The notes: a model not told the origin generated them from the letters alone. Positions 43,615 through 52,510 are shown, counted from the first letter of the stretch. The stretch: DNA of 64,000 nucleotides from Eubacteriales bacterium (GCA_024655885.1 JANLFN010000007.1:118162-182161); one strand, 5' to 3'. A program made the numbers and translations.

Positions 43615-45140
43615 AGGCCACCCCCAATACCGTCCGATATCGCTTCCCCTGCCATCATCAGTCCCAACTGCTCTTTGGTTGTGTCCCTGGCATCGACTAT
43701 TCCGGTAATCCGGCCTTCACAGAGCACCATGATGCGGTCGCACAATTCCAGCAGCACGTCCAGGTCTTCTCCAATGTACAGAATCGCTACATTTTTCAAC
43801 TTTTGTTCATTGAGAAGGTCATATATGGTGTAGGAAGAGCCGATATCCAGTCCCCTCACCGGATATGCCGTAATCAGGAGATGAGGGTTAGACTCGATTT
43901 CCCTTCCCAGGAGCACCTTCTGGATATTCCCTCCTGAAAGCAACTTCACCGGATAGTGCACGCCGGGAGTCTTTATATCCAGCTTTTTAACAAGCTGTTC
44001 CGCCTTTTTTCTCGCAGGCCTTCTATCAATTAAAAAACCTTTTTGGTTTTGATATTCCTTTAGAATAAAATTGTCCACCATGTCCATGGAAGCCACCAGA
44101 CCCATGCCCAGTCTGTCTTCCGGTATAAAACTCATGCTGATGCCCATTTTTATAATTTCCCGGGGATTTTTTCCGACGATGTTTTCCCCTTCAAACAGGA
44201 TTTCTCCCCCCGCTACGGGATAAAGCCCCGCGATGGCTTCACAGAGCTCTCTCTGACCGCTGCCTGCTACGCCGGCGACGCCGAGAATTTCACCGGCGCT
44301 TAATTCAAAGCTGATATTGTCCAGGGCATGTCTTTTATCCTCATTCAGAACGGTAAGGTTCTTCACCTGGAGAGCCGGTGACCTGGGATTTTTTTCAATT
44401 CTCTTAATAGACAGGTCAATGGGCCTTCCAACCATCATCTCGGTCAATTCCCGGATATTGGTTTCATTTTTGTTCACCGTACCCACCGTTTCTCCCCTGC
44501 GCAGTACGGTGATACGGTCGCTGATCTCCATTACCTCGTTGAGCTTATGGGTGATGATGATCACAGCGCAGCCCGCGTCTTTCATTTTCCTCAAAATATC
44601 AAAAAGCCTTTTCGTCTCCTGGGGTGTTAAAACCGCTGTGGGTTCGTCCAGGATCAGTATGTCGGCGCCCCTGTACAGGACCTTTATTATTTCCACCGTC
44701 TGCTTTTCACCTACAGACATGTTGTAAACCTTTTTGTCGGGGTCGATTTCAAGCCCGAATTTTTCGGATATATCCTTGATTTTGCGGGATAGGTCCTTGC
44801 TCCCGATAAAAAAGCTTCCTTTTTGTCCCGCAATAATATTTTCCTTCGCCGTAAGCACCTCCACCAGTTTGAAATGCTGGTGGATCATCCCAATGCCTGC
44901 TTTTATGGAATCCTTCGGAGAATTAAAGTGGACTTCCTTTCCGTCAATAAAAATAGAACCGCTGTCAGGGGAATAAATCCCTGACAGCACGTTCATCAAA
45001 GTACTTTTGCCTGAGCCGTTCTCACCCAGAAGGGCGTGAATCTCACCTTTACAAATGTTTAGGCTTATATTGTTGTTTGCCGTAACGGCACCAAACGTTT
45101 TGGTTATGCCCCGTATTTGAATAAAAGCCCGCCTATTCAC
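43611..45140 (-). CDS. Nucleoside ABC transporter ATP-binding protein
   Basis: 509 residues from GTG 45140. Two fused ABC domains. Domain 1 has Walker A GENGSGKST, signature MSVGEKQ and Walker B ILILDEPT. Domain 2 has the non-canonical GVAGSGQRE loop, signature LLSGGNIQK and a degenerate Walker B LLITAYPVRGLD without the usual Glu. This asymmetry is normal for sugar/nucleoside importers of the RbsA/NupO group. One active ATP site is expected. Confidence 0.92.
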   Translation of the reverse strand: MNRRAFIQIRGITKTFGAVTANNNISLNICKGEIHALLGENGSGKSTLMNVLSGIYSPDSGSIFIDGKEVHFNSPKDSIKAGIGMIHQHFKLVEVLTAKENIIAGQKGSFFIGSKDLSRKIKDISEKFGLEIDPDKKVYNMSVGEKQTVEIIKVLYRGADILILDEPTAVLTPQETKRLFDILRKMKDAGCAVIIITHKLNEVMEISDRITVLRRGETVGTVNKNETNIRELTEMMVGRPIDLSIKRIEKNPRSPALQVKNLTVLNEDKRHALDNISFELSAGEILGVAGVAGSGQRELCEAIAGLYPVAGGEILFEGENIVGKNPREIIKMGISMSFIPEDRLGMGLVASMDMVDNFILKEYQNQKGFLIDRRPARKKAEQLVKKLDIKTPGVHYPVKLLSGGNIQKVLLGREIESNPHLLITAYPVRGLDIGSSYTIYDLLNEQKLKNVAILYIGEDLDVLLELCDRIMVLCEGRITGIVDARDTTKEQLGLMMAGEAISDGIGGGL

Positions 45141-45150
45141 CCAATCACCC

Positions 45151-46296
45151 TTATTTGCTCTCTATTTTTCCTTCTACGCCCTGCACGAACCACATCATGC
45201 TGAGCACATCCTGGTCGGTCAATGCCTTGCCCGCTTCGACCTTAACAGCTCCGGACTGGTCTTTGATAGGACCGCTGAATACATTAAAGGAGCCGTCCAG
45301 CATTTTGCTTTTAACCGCTTCCACTTTCTCTTTAGCGCCTTCCGGTGCTACGGATGTCAGCGGTCCCAGGTCAACCACACCGTCCTTCATAGTCCCCAAA
45401 TAGCTTGAAGCTTTCCATGTCCCGTCCATTATGGCTTTAACCTGCTCCACATAGTACGGACCCCAGCGGAATACGGGAGCGGTCATGTATGCTTTGGGAG
45501 CTGCCTGGGGATTGTAAATGTCATATCCGATAGCCCATACGCCTCTCTGCTCCGCCGCAATTTGGGGTGCAGGCGAGTCGTTATGCTGTGCAAGCACGTC
45601 GCAGCCCTCGTCCAGAGCAGCAATGGCGGCATCTTTTTCCTTGGCGGCGTCAATCCAGGTGTGGGTCCATTTTACAATGACTTTTGCATTCGGGTTGACA
45701 GACTGCACTCCCAGGGTAAAGGCATTGATGCCGGAAATTACTTCAGGTGTTTCATATGCAGCCACATAGCCTATTTTATTAGCTTTTGTCTTCATGCCCG
45801 CAACTATACCCGACAGGTACCTGGGCTCATTGATCTTGCCGAAATAGTTGGACATGTTTTCTGCCATTTTGTTTCCCGAGCAGTGGAAGAACTTAACATT
45901 GGGATACTGTTTTGCAACCTTTTCCGTCGGGTCCATAAAACCGTAACTGGTAGTAAATATTACGTTGCATCCCTGGTCAATCAGGTCGGTGATGGCTTTT
46001 TCACATTCCGGGCCCTCAGGTACGTTTTCCCTGTAGAGAGTTTTTACTCCCAGCTTTTCTTCCAGGTATTTCCTTCCCTCGTCATGAGCCTGGCTCCATC
46101 CACCGTCATTGGCAGGTCCCACATAAATAAACCCGACCTTTACATCCGTTTTCGCGTTCGTGCTTGCAGCAGGCGCCTTATCCGTCGAAGTACCCTCCGT
46201 TTTGGCAGCGGGTGCCTGTGAACCACCACAGCCGGCAAGTACCAGTGACAGCATCATAACCAGTGCGACCACCGAACTAATAACCTTTTTACTCAT
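45151..46296 (-). CDS. BMP-family nucleoside-binding lipoprotein
   Basis: 381 residues; AAGGGGGAAG precedes ATG 46296. Lipobox VLAGC (Cys23). The mature region is a two-lobed binding protein with KVGFIYVGPANDGGWSQAHDEG and NVIFTTSYGFMDPTEKVA, typical of BMP/Med-like (PF02608) proteins that bind purine nucleosides. The gene is the first of the four transporter genes and lies 170 bases downstream of xpt with a structured element between them, so attenuation or processing there would set the transporter level. Confidence 0.92.
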   Translation of the reverse strand: MSKKVISSVVALVMMLSLVLAGCGGSQAPAAKTEGTSTDKAPAASTNAKTDVKVGFIYVGPANDGGWSQAHDEGRKYLEEKLGVKTLYRENVPEGPECEKAITDLIDQGCNVIFTTSYGFMDPTEKVAKQYPNVKFFHCSGNKMAENMSNYFGKINEPRYLSGIVAGMKTKANKIGYVAAYETPEVISGINAFTLGVQSVNPNAKVIVKWTHTWIDAAKEKDAAIAALDEGCDVLAQHNDSPAPQIAAEQRGVWAIGYDIYNPQAAPKAYMTAPVFRWGPYYVEQVKAIMDGTWKASSYLGTMKDGVVDLGPLTSVAPEGAKEKVEAVKSKMLDGSFNVFSGPIKDQSGAVKVEAGKALTDQDVLSMMWFVQGVEGKIESK

Positions 46297-46352
46297 TTGA
46301 CTTCCCCCTTATAAAATATGTTTTCTATTTTTTTATCTGAATAAACTGTATA

Positions 46353-46449
46353 GATACCGCACCTCAGAATTAAATTTTTCCAGCTGCTCCGGCGTCCTTC
46401 ATGCCGATTGTTTCCCAACCGGTTATTTTAAGGTTTAAAGTGCGTTATC
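46353..46449 (-). repeat. Structured intergenic element, copy B (BMP leader / xpt 3' region)
   Basis: On the minus strand GATAACGCAC (46440-46449) and GTGCGGTATC (46353-46362) form a closing stem with one mismatch. Inside is a hairpin CCGGTTG-GGAAA-CAATCGG and a second GC-rich arm. Three blocks are shared with the element at 10168-10343 (see that entry). Position in the transcript between xpt and the transporter would suit a regulatory RNA. I cannot match it to purine, ZTP, preQ1, cobalamin or c-di-GMP riboswitch consensus. Confidence 0.55.
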
Positions 46450-46466
46450 TCTAAATAAGCAGCTTT

Positions 46467-47048
46467 TCAGAATTCGTCCTCCTCAAATTCAATCTTTCCG
46501 CTGTCCATGGATTTAATGATGGCCAGCGAATGGATGCGGATCCCCTGACTGCGCAAAATTTTTCCGCCTTCCTGGAAGCCTTTTTCTATGACAATCCCCA
46601 CTCCTACCAATAACGCATTTGCCTTTCCAATGATGTCCTTAAGCCCCAAAACCGCTTTCCCGTTTGCCAGAAAGTCATCTATGATGAGGACACGGTCCTC
46701 CGGTCCGATATATCTCTTTGAAACCCTGATTTTATAGGTTTTACCCCTTGTGAAAGAATACACTTCGCTCTCATAGGTTTCCCCGTCAAGGTTTTTGGAC
46801 TCCGTCTTTTTGGCAAATATCACGGGAACGCCGAAGTACTGCGCCGTAATACAGGATATTCCTATTCCGGAGGCTTCCACCGTCAGAATCTTTGTGATCT
46901 TTTCATCCTTGAACATCCTTTTAAACTCTTTGCCCATTTCATTGAGCAGCTGGACATCAATCTGATGATTCAGGAAGCTGTCGACTTTTAAAATATCTTT
47001 GCCTATGACCTTGCCGTCTCTTTGTATCCTCTGCTTAAGCAGCTCCAT
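46467..47048 (-). CDS. xpt: Xanthine phosphoribosyltransferase
   Basis: 193 residues from ATG 47048, matching the usual Xpt length; GGGAGAGG lies 7 bases upstream, and the longer frame upstream crosses the leader. MELLKQRI, TVEASGIGIS and the PRPP-binding motif VLIIDDFLANGKAV are characteristic. It converts xanthine and PRPP to XMP in purine salvage. It is headed by a guanine riboswitch and terminator and followed by the nucleoside importer genes. Confidence 0.93.
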   Translation of the reverse strand: MELLKQRIQRDGKVIGKDILKVDSFLNHQIDVQLLNEMGKEFKRMFKDEKITKILTVEASGIGISCITAQYFGVPVIFAKKTESKNLDGETYESEVYSFTRGKTYKIRVSKRYIGPEDRVLIIDDFLANGKAVLGLKDIIGKANALLVGVGIVIEKGFQEGGKILRSQGIRIHSLAIIKSMDSGKIEFEEDEF

Positions 47049-47094
47049 CCAGCAGCCTCTCCCATCCATGTAAAACATTGTGAACTACACCAGA

Positions 47095-47126
47095 AAACTC
47101 CCATCTTTAAATAAAGTTGGGAGTTT
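47095..47126 (-). terminator. Riboswitch-controlled terminator in the xpt leader
   Basis: Perfect 9-bp stem AAACTCCCA (47095-47103) / TGGGAGTTT (47118-47126), followed on the minus strand by TTTTCT. It lies between the guanine aptamer and the xpt start, as expected for the expression platform. Confidence 0.8.
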
Positions 47127-47201
47127 AACACTGCAGACATGAAAACAACCGGACACACAGTTGCCTGCTTGTCCATAGTTGTCCCACACACCCGCTAAAC
47201 A

Positions 47202-47268
47202 CCCGTAGTCGGACTATTTACGGTAGTCCGGTAGAAACTTCCAGACCCTATCTCTAAAAATATACGAG
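47202..47268 (-). promoter_or_regulatory. Guanine riboswitch (purine aptamer)
   Basis: On the minus strand P1 is CTCGTA / TACGGG, with TATA entering J1/2, the conserved GTTTCTACC in J2/3-P3 and the CCGTAAA loop. The segment before P1 3' reads GACTACG, with C at the specificity position that selects guanine or xanthine over adenine. With a terminator downstream and xpt as target, it should switch off the operon when guanine is abundant. Confidence 0.95.
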
Positions 47269-47319
47269 CAAACATTTCTATAGCTTTTTCAAATAATGTT
47301 CGGATTTCTGAATAAAATT

Positions 47320-47348
47320 ATTGTATCTTAGACAGCTTTAAAAATCAA
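47320..47348 (-). promoter_or_regulatory. Promoter of the xpt-nucleoside transporter operon
   Basis: On the minus strand TTGATT (47343-47348), 17-bp spacer, TACAAT (47320-47325). The predicted start is about 45 bases before the aptamer. Confidence 0.65.
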
Positions 47349-47441
47349 GAATTATATGAGAGAATTCCATAGAATTTTATGTTTGTTTTATCAATGCGGT
47401 ATGGTTTTCGACAATTCTGCTGTTTTTCAGTATACGCCGTC

Positions 47442-47921
47442 CTATTTGAAAATCCGGTCCTTGTATTTATCCAGCCGCACCAGCAGGATGTAGCCCAGAA
47501 TATAACACGCCGCTGCCTCTCCTACGGCTACCCAGAGCATGGTTTCCAGCAAGGGCAGGTTATACTCGTAGCTGAGGGTGGCCCCCACGATGATCCCGTT
47601 CAGGATAACCGGGGGGAGCGGTACGAGATACTTTTTCGGCATTTTATAAGACAAAAATGCCGCCGCAAGGGTGGCCAGGCTGCCAAAAATGATGTCCAGC
47701 ATTCCCACGCCTCCAAAAATATTGGCGATGACGCACCCTATGAACAATCCCGGAATAGCCGCAGGGGTAAACGCAGGAAGGACGGTGAGGGCTTCGGATA
47801 CCCTGACTTGAACCTGCAAATAGCTTATGGGTGCAAACAGAATGGTCACTGCCGCGTACAGCGCGGCAATGATTGCCGCCTGGGCCAAGAATATCAGTCT
47901 CTTTCTCATTTTGTTTTCCAT
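47442..47921 (-). CDS. queT: QueT-type queuosine precursor transporter
   Basis: 159 residues; GGAGC precedes ATG 47921. Six helices with ITILFAPISYLQVQVRVSEAL (in the sequence TILFAPISYLQVQVRVSEAL) and FGGVGMLDIIFGSLATL, the QueT (PF06177) pattern of an ECF-type substrate component. It should import preQ1 or preQ0 for queuosine synthesis together with a shared ECF module encoded elsewhere. A preQ1 riboswitch in its leader supports this. Confidence 0.92.
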   Translation of the reverse strand: MENKMRKRLIFLAQAAIIAALYAAVTILFAPISYLQVQVRVSEALTVLPAFTPAAIPGLFIGCVIANIFGGVGMLDIIFGSLATLAAAFLSYKMPKKYLVPLPPVILNGIIVGATLSYEYNLPLLETMLWVAVGEAAACYILGYILLVRLDKYKDRIFK

Positions 47922-47996
47922 AAGGCAAGCTCCTTTTCAAGTTTTTTTGCATTTAATCTTTCAGTCCCATACCCTTACCCGTCAAAAGGCAGCAAC

Positions 47997-48019
47997 AAAA
48001 AAAGGCAGACCTGCCCCTT
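47997..48019 (-). terminator. Terminator of the preQ1 riboswitch
   Basis: On the minus strand GGGGCAGGTCTGCC forms a short hairpin followed by seven Ts, between the aptamer and queT. Confidence 0.7.
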
Positions 48020-48036
48020 TATGAAAAACGATTCCG

Positions 48037-48072
48037 TAGTTTTGTTTATAGACAGGATGGTTTCGAACTGTC
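48037..48072 (-). promoter_or_regulatory. preQ1-I riboswitch
   Basis: A 36-base aptamer: stem GACAG / CTGTC, loop beginning TTC, and an A-rich tail ending in CAAAACTA that can pair back into the loop, the H-type pseudoknot of class I preQ1 riboswitches. Target gene and terminator fit. Confidence 0.78.
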
Positions 48073-48090
48073 TTATTAAGTTTTAAATGA

Positions 48091-48119
48091 ATTATAACAT
48101 CCCTTTATTCTATTTTCAA
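48091..48119 (-). promoter_or_regulatory. queT promoter
   Basis: On the minus strand TTGAAA (48114-48119), 17-bp spacer, TATAAT (48091-48096). Transcription would begin about 10 bases before the preQ1 aptamer. Confidence 0.8.
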
Positions 48120-48215
48120 CAATACCTTTATATTCCTGTAATTCCTTAATACCTCAATGGTGCGTATTTGCATGCGGCTATACTATTCCGGTTGCCTGCG
48201 GAATATATATGCACT

Positions 48216-48812
48216 ATGAAAACTCATTTGGCAAAAAGGCGGGCAGGAAAAAAGCGCAAATACGGCGAAAAACTCCGGAAATTGCTTCCCGCAATAGGTG
48301 CAATCTTGCTGCTGGCCCTGTTCCTGAAGTGTTTTAACGGAATAGATACCGTTCAAAAAAAGAGGGAAGCCAGATCCCGGTCCTATATCATCAATGAGTA
48401 CTTTTTAAAGGAGCAGGCAGATTCCCAGCCGGTCCAAAGGGATATTTTGCTGAGGGACCTGATGTTGACGCAGTTGGGGAAACCCTATGGGTACGAGAAG
48501 GAAGGGCCTGATTCCTTTGACTGTTCCGGGCTGGTAAGATATATTTATTCAAAGTTGGGCATAAGCCTTCCCAGGACCGCATACGAACAGTCGGAAAGCA
48601 GCCTTGTGGTCCAAAAAAGCGAATTAAGGTTCGGGGATCTGGTCTTCTTTTCGGCGGATGGAATAAACATCACTCATGCGGGCATATACATCGGCGGAGG
48701 GTATTTCATGCATGCCCCTAAAACCGATGATGTCGTTAAAATCAGCCGGATGGATTCCGGTTACTATTCTAAAACATATAAAAAGGCGGTACGGGTGATT
48801 GATCCGCCTTAA
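48216..48812 (+). CDS. NlpC/P60 family peptidase, membrane-anchored
   Basis: 198 residues from ATG 48216; no strong Shine-Dalgarno is visible, and the frame is open from a TTG at 48168. A basic N-terminus precedes one membrane helix (about 28-45). The NlpC/P60 domain follows with Cys103 in DSFDCSGLVRYIYSKLG, a His in ITHAGIYIG and HAPKT, the Cys-His-His set of cell-wall D,L-endopeptidases. It lacks SH3 or LysM binding modules. Stem AAGGCGG / CCGCCTT (48783-48810) overlapping the stop may act as a weak terminator. Confidence 0.85.
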   Translation: MKTHLAKRRAGKKRKYGEKLRKLLPAIGAILLLALFLKCFNGIDTVQKKREARSRSYIINEYFLKEQADSQPVQRDILLRDLMLTQLGKPYGYEKEGPDSFDCSGLVRYIYSKLGISLPRTAYEQSESSLVVQKSELRFGDLVFFSADGINITHAGIYIGGGYFMHAPKTDDVVKISRMDSGYYSKTYKKAVRVIDPP

Positions 48813-48910
48813 TCCTACTTTCTTTCAAACAAAAGCCTGAATTTAAAGAGGCCCTGTCTATGAAATCCTATAGGCCACTAAAAGGAAAAAAACATGATAT
48901 CATTTTATCG

Positions 48911-48940
48911 TTGCAGTCCTTACCGCCACTGGATTATAAT
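48911..48940 (+). promoter_or_regulatory. Promoter for the HAD-like gene
   Basis: TTGCAG (48911-48916), 18-bp spacer, TATAAT (48935-48940), 36 bases before the start at 48976. Confidence 0.6.
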
Positions 48941-48975
48941 GTACTTGCCAATGCATTCTATGGAGGTCTGTAAAA

Positions 48976-49446
48976 ATGCTGAGACTTACTATACCCGGGC
49001 GAAGTGAACTTTATGTGGAGAATGTCGTCTTTGATTTCAACGGTACCCTGGCCACGGACGGAAAACTGTCCCCTTCGGTCAGAGAAAAAATCGCACGCTT
49101 AAAGGCTGAACTCAATGTATTCATCCTATCGTCAGATACCTATGGCACTGTGGCAAAAGAATGCAGGGACCTGGGGGTCAGCGTTTCCACCTTAAGCGGG
49201 GAGCACTGCAGCACACAAAAAAAGAATTTTGTAAGCGCCCTTGGACCTGAGAAAACTATCTGCATTGGAAACGGCGCGAACGATATCGGAATGTTTCAGG
49301 TATGCGCCCTTTCCATCATCATCATAGGAGCGGAAGGGTGTTCAGCCAAAGCCCTGGTTGAAGCGGACATAGCGGTCAGGGATGTTGAAGAAGCCTTGGA
49401 TCTCCTGTTCAATCCTAAAAGGATTACGGCCACACTGAGAGAATAG
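48976..49446 (+). CDS. HAD-superfamily protein (soluble P-type ATPase-like)
   Basis: 156 residues; GGAGGTC precedes ATG 48976. HAD motif I is FDFNGTLATDG, motif II FILSSDTYG and motif IV IGNGANDIGM, as in the small capless COG4087 group that resembles the P-domain of P-type ATPases. The nucleophile Asp is present, but motif I has Asn where the second Asp usually stands, as in P-type ATPases (DKTGT-like usage). Phosphatase activity is possible; substrate unknown. Confidence 0.8.
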   Translation: MLRLTIPGRSELYVENVVFDFNGTLATDGKLSPSVREKIARLKAELNVFILSSDTYGTVAKECRDLGVSVSTLSGEHCSTQKKNFVSALGPEKTICIGNGANDIGMFQVCALSIIIIGAEGCSAKALVEADIAVRDVEEALDLLFNPKRITATLRE

Positions 49447-49549
49447 CCTTTTTAATAACATCAAATAGATGTTAAAAACATTAACATAATTGAAGCAGGA
49501 TTCATATGATGAAAAAGGATATTGAAGTTCTCTAGGAGGTCGGAGTACT

Positions 49550-49672
49550 ATGGCAGATGACAGAGGTGGCTTTGGTTTTGGTTTCGGGATCTGGTGGATT
49601 TGGATAATTATCATTATCCTTCTTCTGTTCTGCTGCGGGGGGTTTGGTTTCGGCTGGGACCCCAAAGACTAA
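49550..49672 (+). CDS. Small Gly/Phe/Trp-rich membrane protein
   Basis: 40 residues, too short for standard ORF cut-offs but preceded by AGGAGG (49534-49539). GGFGFGFGIWWIWIIIII then LLLFCCGGFGFGW gives a single very hydrophobic helix between two Gly-Phe repeats, ending DPKD. The layout resembles the YjcZ-type short sporulation proteins without being a clear match. It is followed by a strong terminator, supporting real expression. Confidence 0.7.
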   Translation: MADDRGGFGFGFGIWWIWIIIIILLLFCCGGFGFGWDPKD

Positions 49673-49715
49673 CAGACATCGAACAAATGGAATAAAATGA
49701 TATAAGTTGCATGAT

Positions 49716-49748
49716 TCTCCCCTTCGTTATACGCCGGGGAGATTTTTT
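49716..49748 (+). terminator. Intrinsic terminator after the small Gly-rich protein
   Basis: Perfect 7-bp stem TCTCCCC (49716-49722) / GGGGAGA (49736-49742), followed by six Ts. Confidence 0.85.
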
Positions 49749-49897
49749 ATTTCATGGAGAAATAACATAATCTCTGGTTTAACTCTTTCTTTTCAAAATA
49801 AATTACGAATATTTCAAAAATTATTGTATCCATACCACCCTTTTTAATGTAAAGCATATAATACTAACATAATAGAATAGAAAAGGAGAATAAAACA

Positions 49898-50851
49898 ATG
49901 CTTTCACTGCCATTAACCGGACTCGCGCTTGCGGGAAGTACATTACTGTCAAAATATTATAGATATTCTTCGAAAAACAAAGGTAAGACACAATTCAAGC
50001 GGAATACCCACAAAAAACGCATGAAAATCAAACCCTCAAGAGCGGTCAACCCTTTTCGACCCCTGTACAAGGGTTTGAAATCGGCACTGTCACAAATTGC
50101 AAAAATAACTGCCAGGGAAGATTACAGCACCGTTATAAAAGATTTTCTTCCAAGCGGTGCAGCGCTTCTAAAACCAAGATACCCTTTGAATTCCAAAGAA
50201 ATCCAGCTGGCAGACCTTGACGGCGATTCGGTGAAAGAACTGGTTGCTTCCTTCAAGCACAACAATGAAATTAAAACCGTTATCCTGAAAAAGGAAAAGG
50301 AACGCTGGCATAAGGCGGCCGAAATCAGCAACCCCGGGTACAATGCCATCCACTTCAGGGATACCATCAGCATTACCGGGGAAGGTAAAAGGCAGCTGCT
50401 GTTAGGACTGACGTCAAATGAAAAACTTCCAACCCTCTACGGATATGATTTCAGCAATAACGGTGCTGATAAAATATTGGACCGTACATACAAAAGATTT
50501 GAACTTTTAAGAGCACCTCAAAGGAAAAGCATTCCCGCCAGAGCACAACTGGCGGTCTGGAACAAAAACGATACCGGAGGCTACGATATTGATGTGCTGC
50601 ACTGGAAGGACTCGCAGCTCCAGCCGCAAAAAAACATTTCCACTTATTACGCCAACAGTGTGGTACCGTATTATGCACGGAAAATAAGGCAATCACCTTA
50701 CGACCCCTCTCTCTGGTATAACTTTGCCGAAGCCCTGTCAAAAACAGGTTTGCGAAGGGATACGCTGATTGCCATTAATGTTGGAATGAGCCAGGCTCAA
50801 GATGCTTCTCTCAAGGAAAAATTTCTGGAGTTACGGAGTAAAATCGTTTAG
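49898..50851 (+). CDS. Uncharacterised protein with FG-GAP/VCBS-like segment
   Basis: 317 residues; AGGAG lies 9 bases before the ATG. A short hydrophobic N-terminus (PLTGLALAGSTLL) is followed by a very basic stretch (about 22-50). A beta-rich middle contains LADLDGDSVKELVASF, like the calcium-binding turn of FG-GAP/VCBS repeats, and a second strand set around 150-230. The C-terminal 60 residues look helical and TPR-like (DPSLWYNFAEALSKTG). I know no function. It stands alone. Confidence 0.6.
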   Translation: MLSLPLTGLALAGSTLLSKYYRYSSKNKGKTQFKRNTHKKRMKIKPSRAVNPFRPLYKGLKSALSQIAKITAREDYSTVIKDFLPSGAALLKPRYPLNSKEIQLADLDGDSVKELVASFKHNNEIKTVILKKEKERWHKAAEISNPGYNAIHFRDTISITGEGKRQLLLGLTSNEKLPTLYGYDFSNNGADKILDRTYKRFELLRAPQRKSIPARAQLAVWNKNDTGGYDIDVLHWKDSQLQPQKNISTYYANSVVPYYARKIRQSPYDPSLWYNFAEALSKTGLRRDTLIAINVGMSQAQDASLKEKFLELRSKIV

Positions 50852-51176
50852 CTGTGCAGCCTTATCCGCGGCGCTCCGCAGGGTTCCTGCGGCAAAAAAG
50901 CGGAAAGAAGGGATTCAGGTGTGCCCAATTCCTTCTTTTCGCTTCACAGACATGTTTCATTATTTCACCGGCCCAAGAAATGAATGCCTCCCATCTTTCG
51001 AACCAAAATATGAACCGGGATATCTCCATACTGACAGACACGTACAGGCTGACTGCATTCACATTCAAAGCTTAACACCTTTTGGCAGTCCTTGGCCGAT
51101 GCCTCTACCCATTATCCTCCAGGCATTTATGTTCCTCCTTTTATGACAGGATCACAGACAATCAGGTTTTTGGGGA
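50852..51176. other. Intergenic region without a supported gene
   Basis: A perfect 7-bp hairpin CCGCAGG-GTT-CCTGCGG (50876-50892) follows the upstream stop. Frames of up to 114 codons have no Shine-Dalgarno and no recognisable content. It lies between convergent genes. Confidence 0.45.
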
Positions 51177-52373
51177 TTATGCATTAATTTGATTTGAAGG
51201 AGCTGCCGATTTCCTCGCTAATGCTAAGAATGTGACCACCATCATTATTCCATAGCAGACTAATCCCGACCAATACTGGAATCTCATCGAAGTTATTCCC
51301 ATTGCTCCCATTACAGCTGCATAAATGAAAGCGGAAAGGAAGCCGCCTATATTCATTCCCGCCATCATAAAGGACATGGCCATAGGAGATTTGTCGGGAG
51401 TAACGGCACCGCCAACAGCCATCATTATTGCAGTCATGACAAAGGTGTTTCCTATACCTAAGAGTGCTTCAGCGCCTGCAAACATTATGAAGTTGCTTCC
51501 GGTAGCCATCAGAAGCTGCGAGCAGCCTATTATTATAAATCCAAGCGGAATACATTTGAAGCTGATTGCTCCAAAGATTTTTCCAAAAACCATTCCTGTT
51601 ACCATTCCGCCTATCGTCATAAGAATAATAGCTGTACCAGCCATTGCAGGATTCAGTCCCATCTGCTGGAAGATAGTCGAAATATTCGTAAGAGAGGGGT
51701 AAAATAAAATCGTGGAAATCATCATTACTAAAGACCAGATCCATACTGGTGCAGGCATGCCACCCGATGCTTTAGGTGCGCCAGCTGCCGGCGTGCCAGC
51801 AGGCATTTCGGGCTTTTGAGGTTCCGGAAGGAAAATCGCTACTATTATCAATATTATAAGTGCAATGCCATGTATCAGGAAAGGTAAGCTCCAATGCATT
51901 GTTGCCAGGACTCCTCCGAGTAATGTGATCACCATTCCTCCTACGTTACCGACAACACCGTTTAATCCCATGATGTTTGCCTGTTTTTCAGGAGCAACCA
52001 GGTTGAATACCAGTGCGCCTCCCAACGGCATCATAAGTCCCAAACCAATTCCGAACACTGCCCTTGCAACAAGGATCATCGCCCAATCCTTCATCCAGTA
52101 TGGAGCCATACCGCCTAAGGCTAACAACAGTAAAGAAATATACGTGACCGTCTTATATTTCAGGACTTTACCGGTAATAGCTCCTCCTATAACAGAGAAT
52201 GGCACTGCAATAAGGGAAGGCAGTGTCGAAACCAGCATCAAGCTAGTAAAGGGTACATCCGGGAATGCATTTCCTATTGCCTGGATTGCAGGTGTGATGG
52301 CACCTATTATTTGAGCTATAAAGCCAAGTGAAAGTATAGCAAATACGATTGCTGACTGCCTCTTTTGATTCAT
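51177..52373 (-). CDS. MFS transporter in the corrinoid methyltransferase cluster
   Basis: 398 residues with 12 helices and an Ala/Pro/Gly-rich central loop (PEMPAGTPAAGAPKAS) between helices 6 and 7. It is related to the MFS protein at 12574-13761. AAAGGATG precedes ATG 52373. Lying on the same strand 270 bases after a UroD-like methyltransferase, it probably carries the methylated substrate or the demethylated product, which is inference. A hairpin and a TATAAT-like -10 in the gap suggest separate control. Confidence 0.85.
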   Translation of the reverse strand: MNQKRQSAIVFAILSLGFIAQIIGAITPAIQAIGNAFPDVPFTSLMLVSTLPSLIAVPFSVIGGAITGKVLKYKTVTYISLLLLALGGMAPYWMKDWAMILVARAVFGIGLGLMMPLGGALVFNLVAPEKQANIMGLNGVVGNVGGMVITLLGGVLATMHWSLPFLIHGIALIILIIVAIFLPEPQKPEMPAGTPAAGAPKASGGMPAPVWIWSLVMMISTILFYPSLTNISTIFQQMGLNPAMAGTAIILMTIGGMVTGMVFGKIFGAISFKCIPLGFIIIGCSQLLMATGSNFIMFAGAEALLGIGNTFVMTAIMMAVGGAVTPDKSPMAMSFMMAGMNIGGFLSAFIYAAVMGAMGITSMRFQYWSGLVCYGIMMVVTFLALARKSAAPSNQINA

Positions 52374-52510
52374 TCGCCTTCATCCTTTCATTTTTCAACT
52401 TATGATTACTAGCTTTTACTAAATTACCAAGGAACTGTCTTCATAGAATAATGCTTTACGTGATGAAGATATTCTTCTTTTTGCCGCACAAACCATATCA
52501 AAATGCTCTG

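Noticed and set aside
46353-46449. Known riboswitch class for element B
   Set aside because: Compared by eye with purine, ZTP, preQ1, SAM, cobalamin, THF and c-di-GMP consensus features; no class fits, and a related copy exists in a context with no adjacent gene on that strand.
50854-51075. 73-codon frame between convergent genes at 51 kb
   Set aside because: No start signal or recognisable content; the region is compatible with a non-coding gap.
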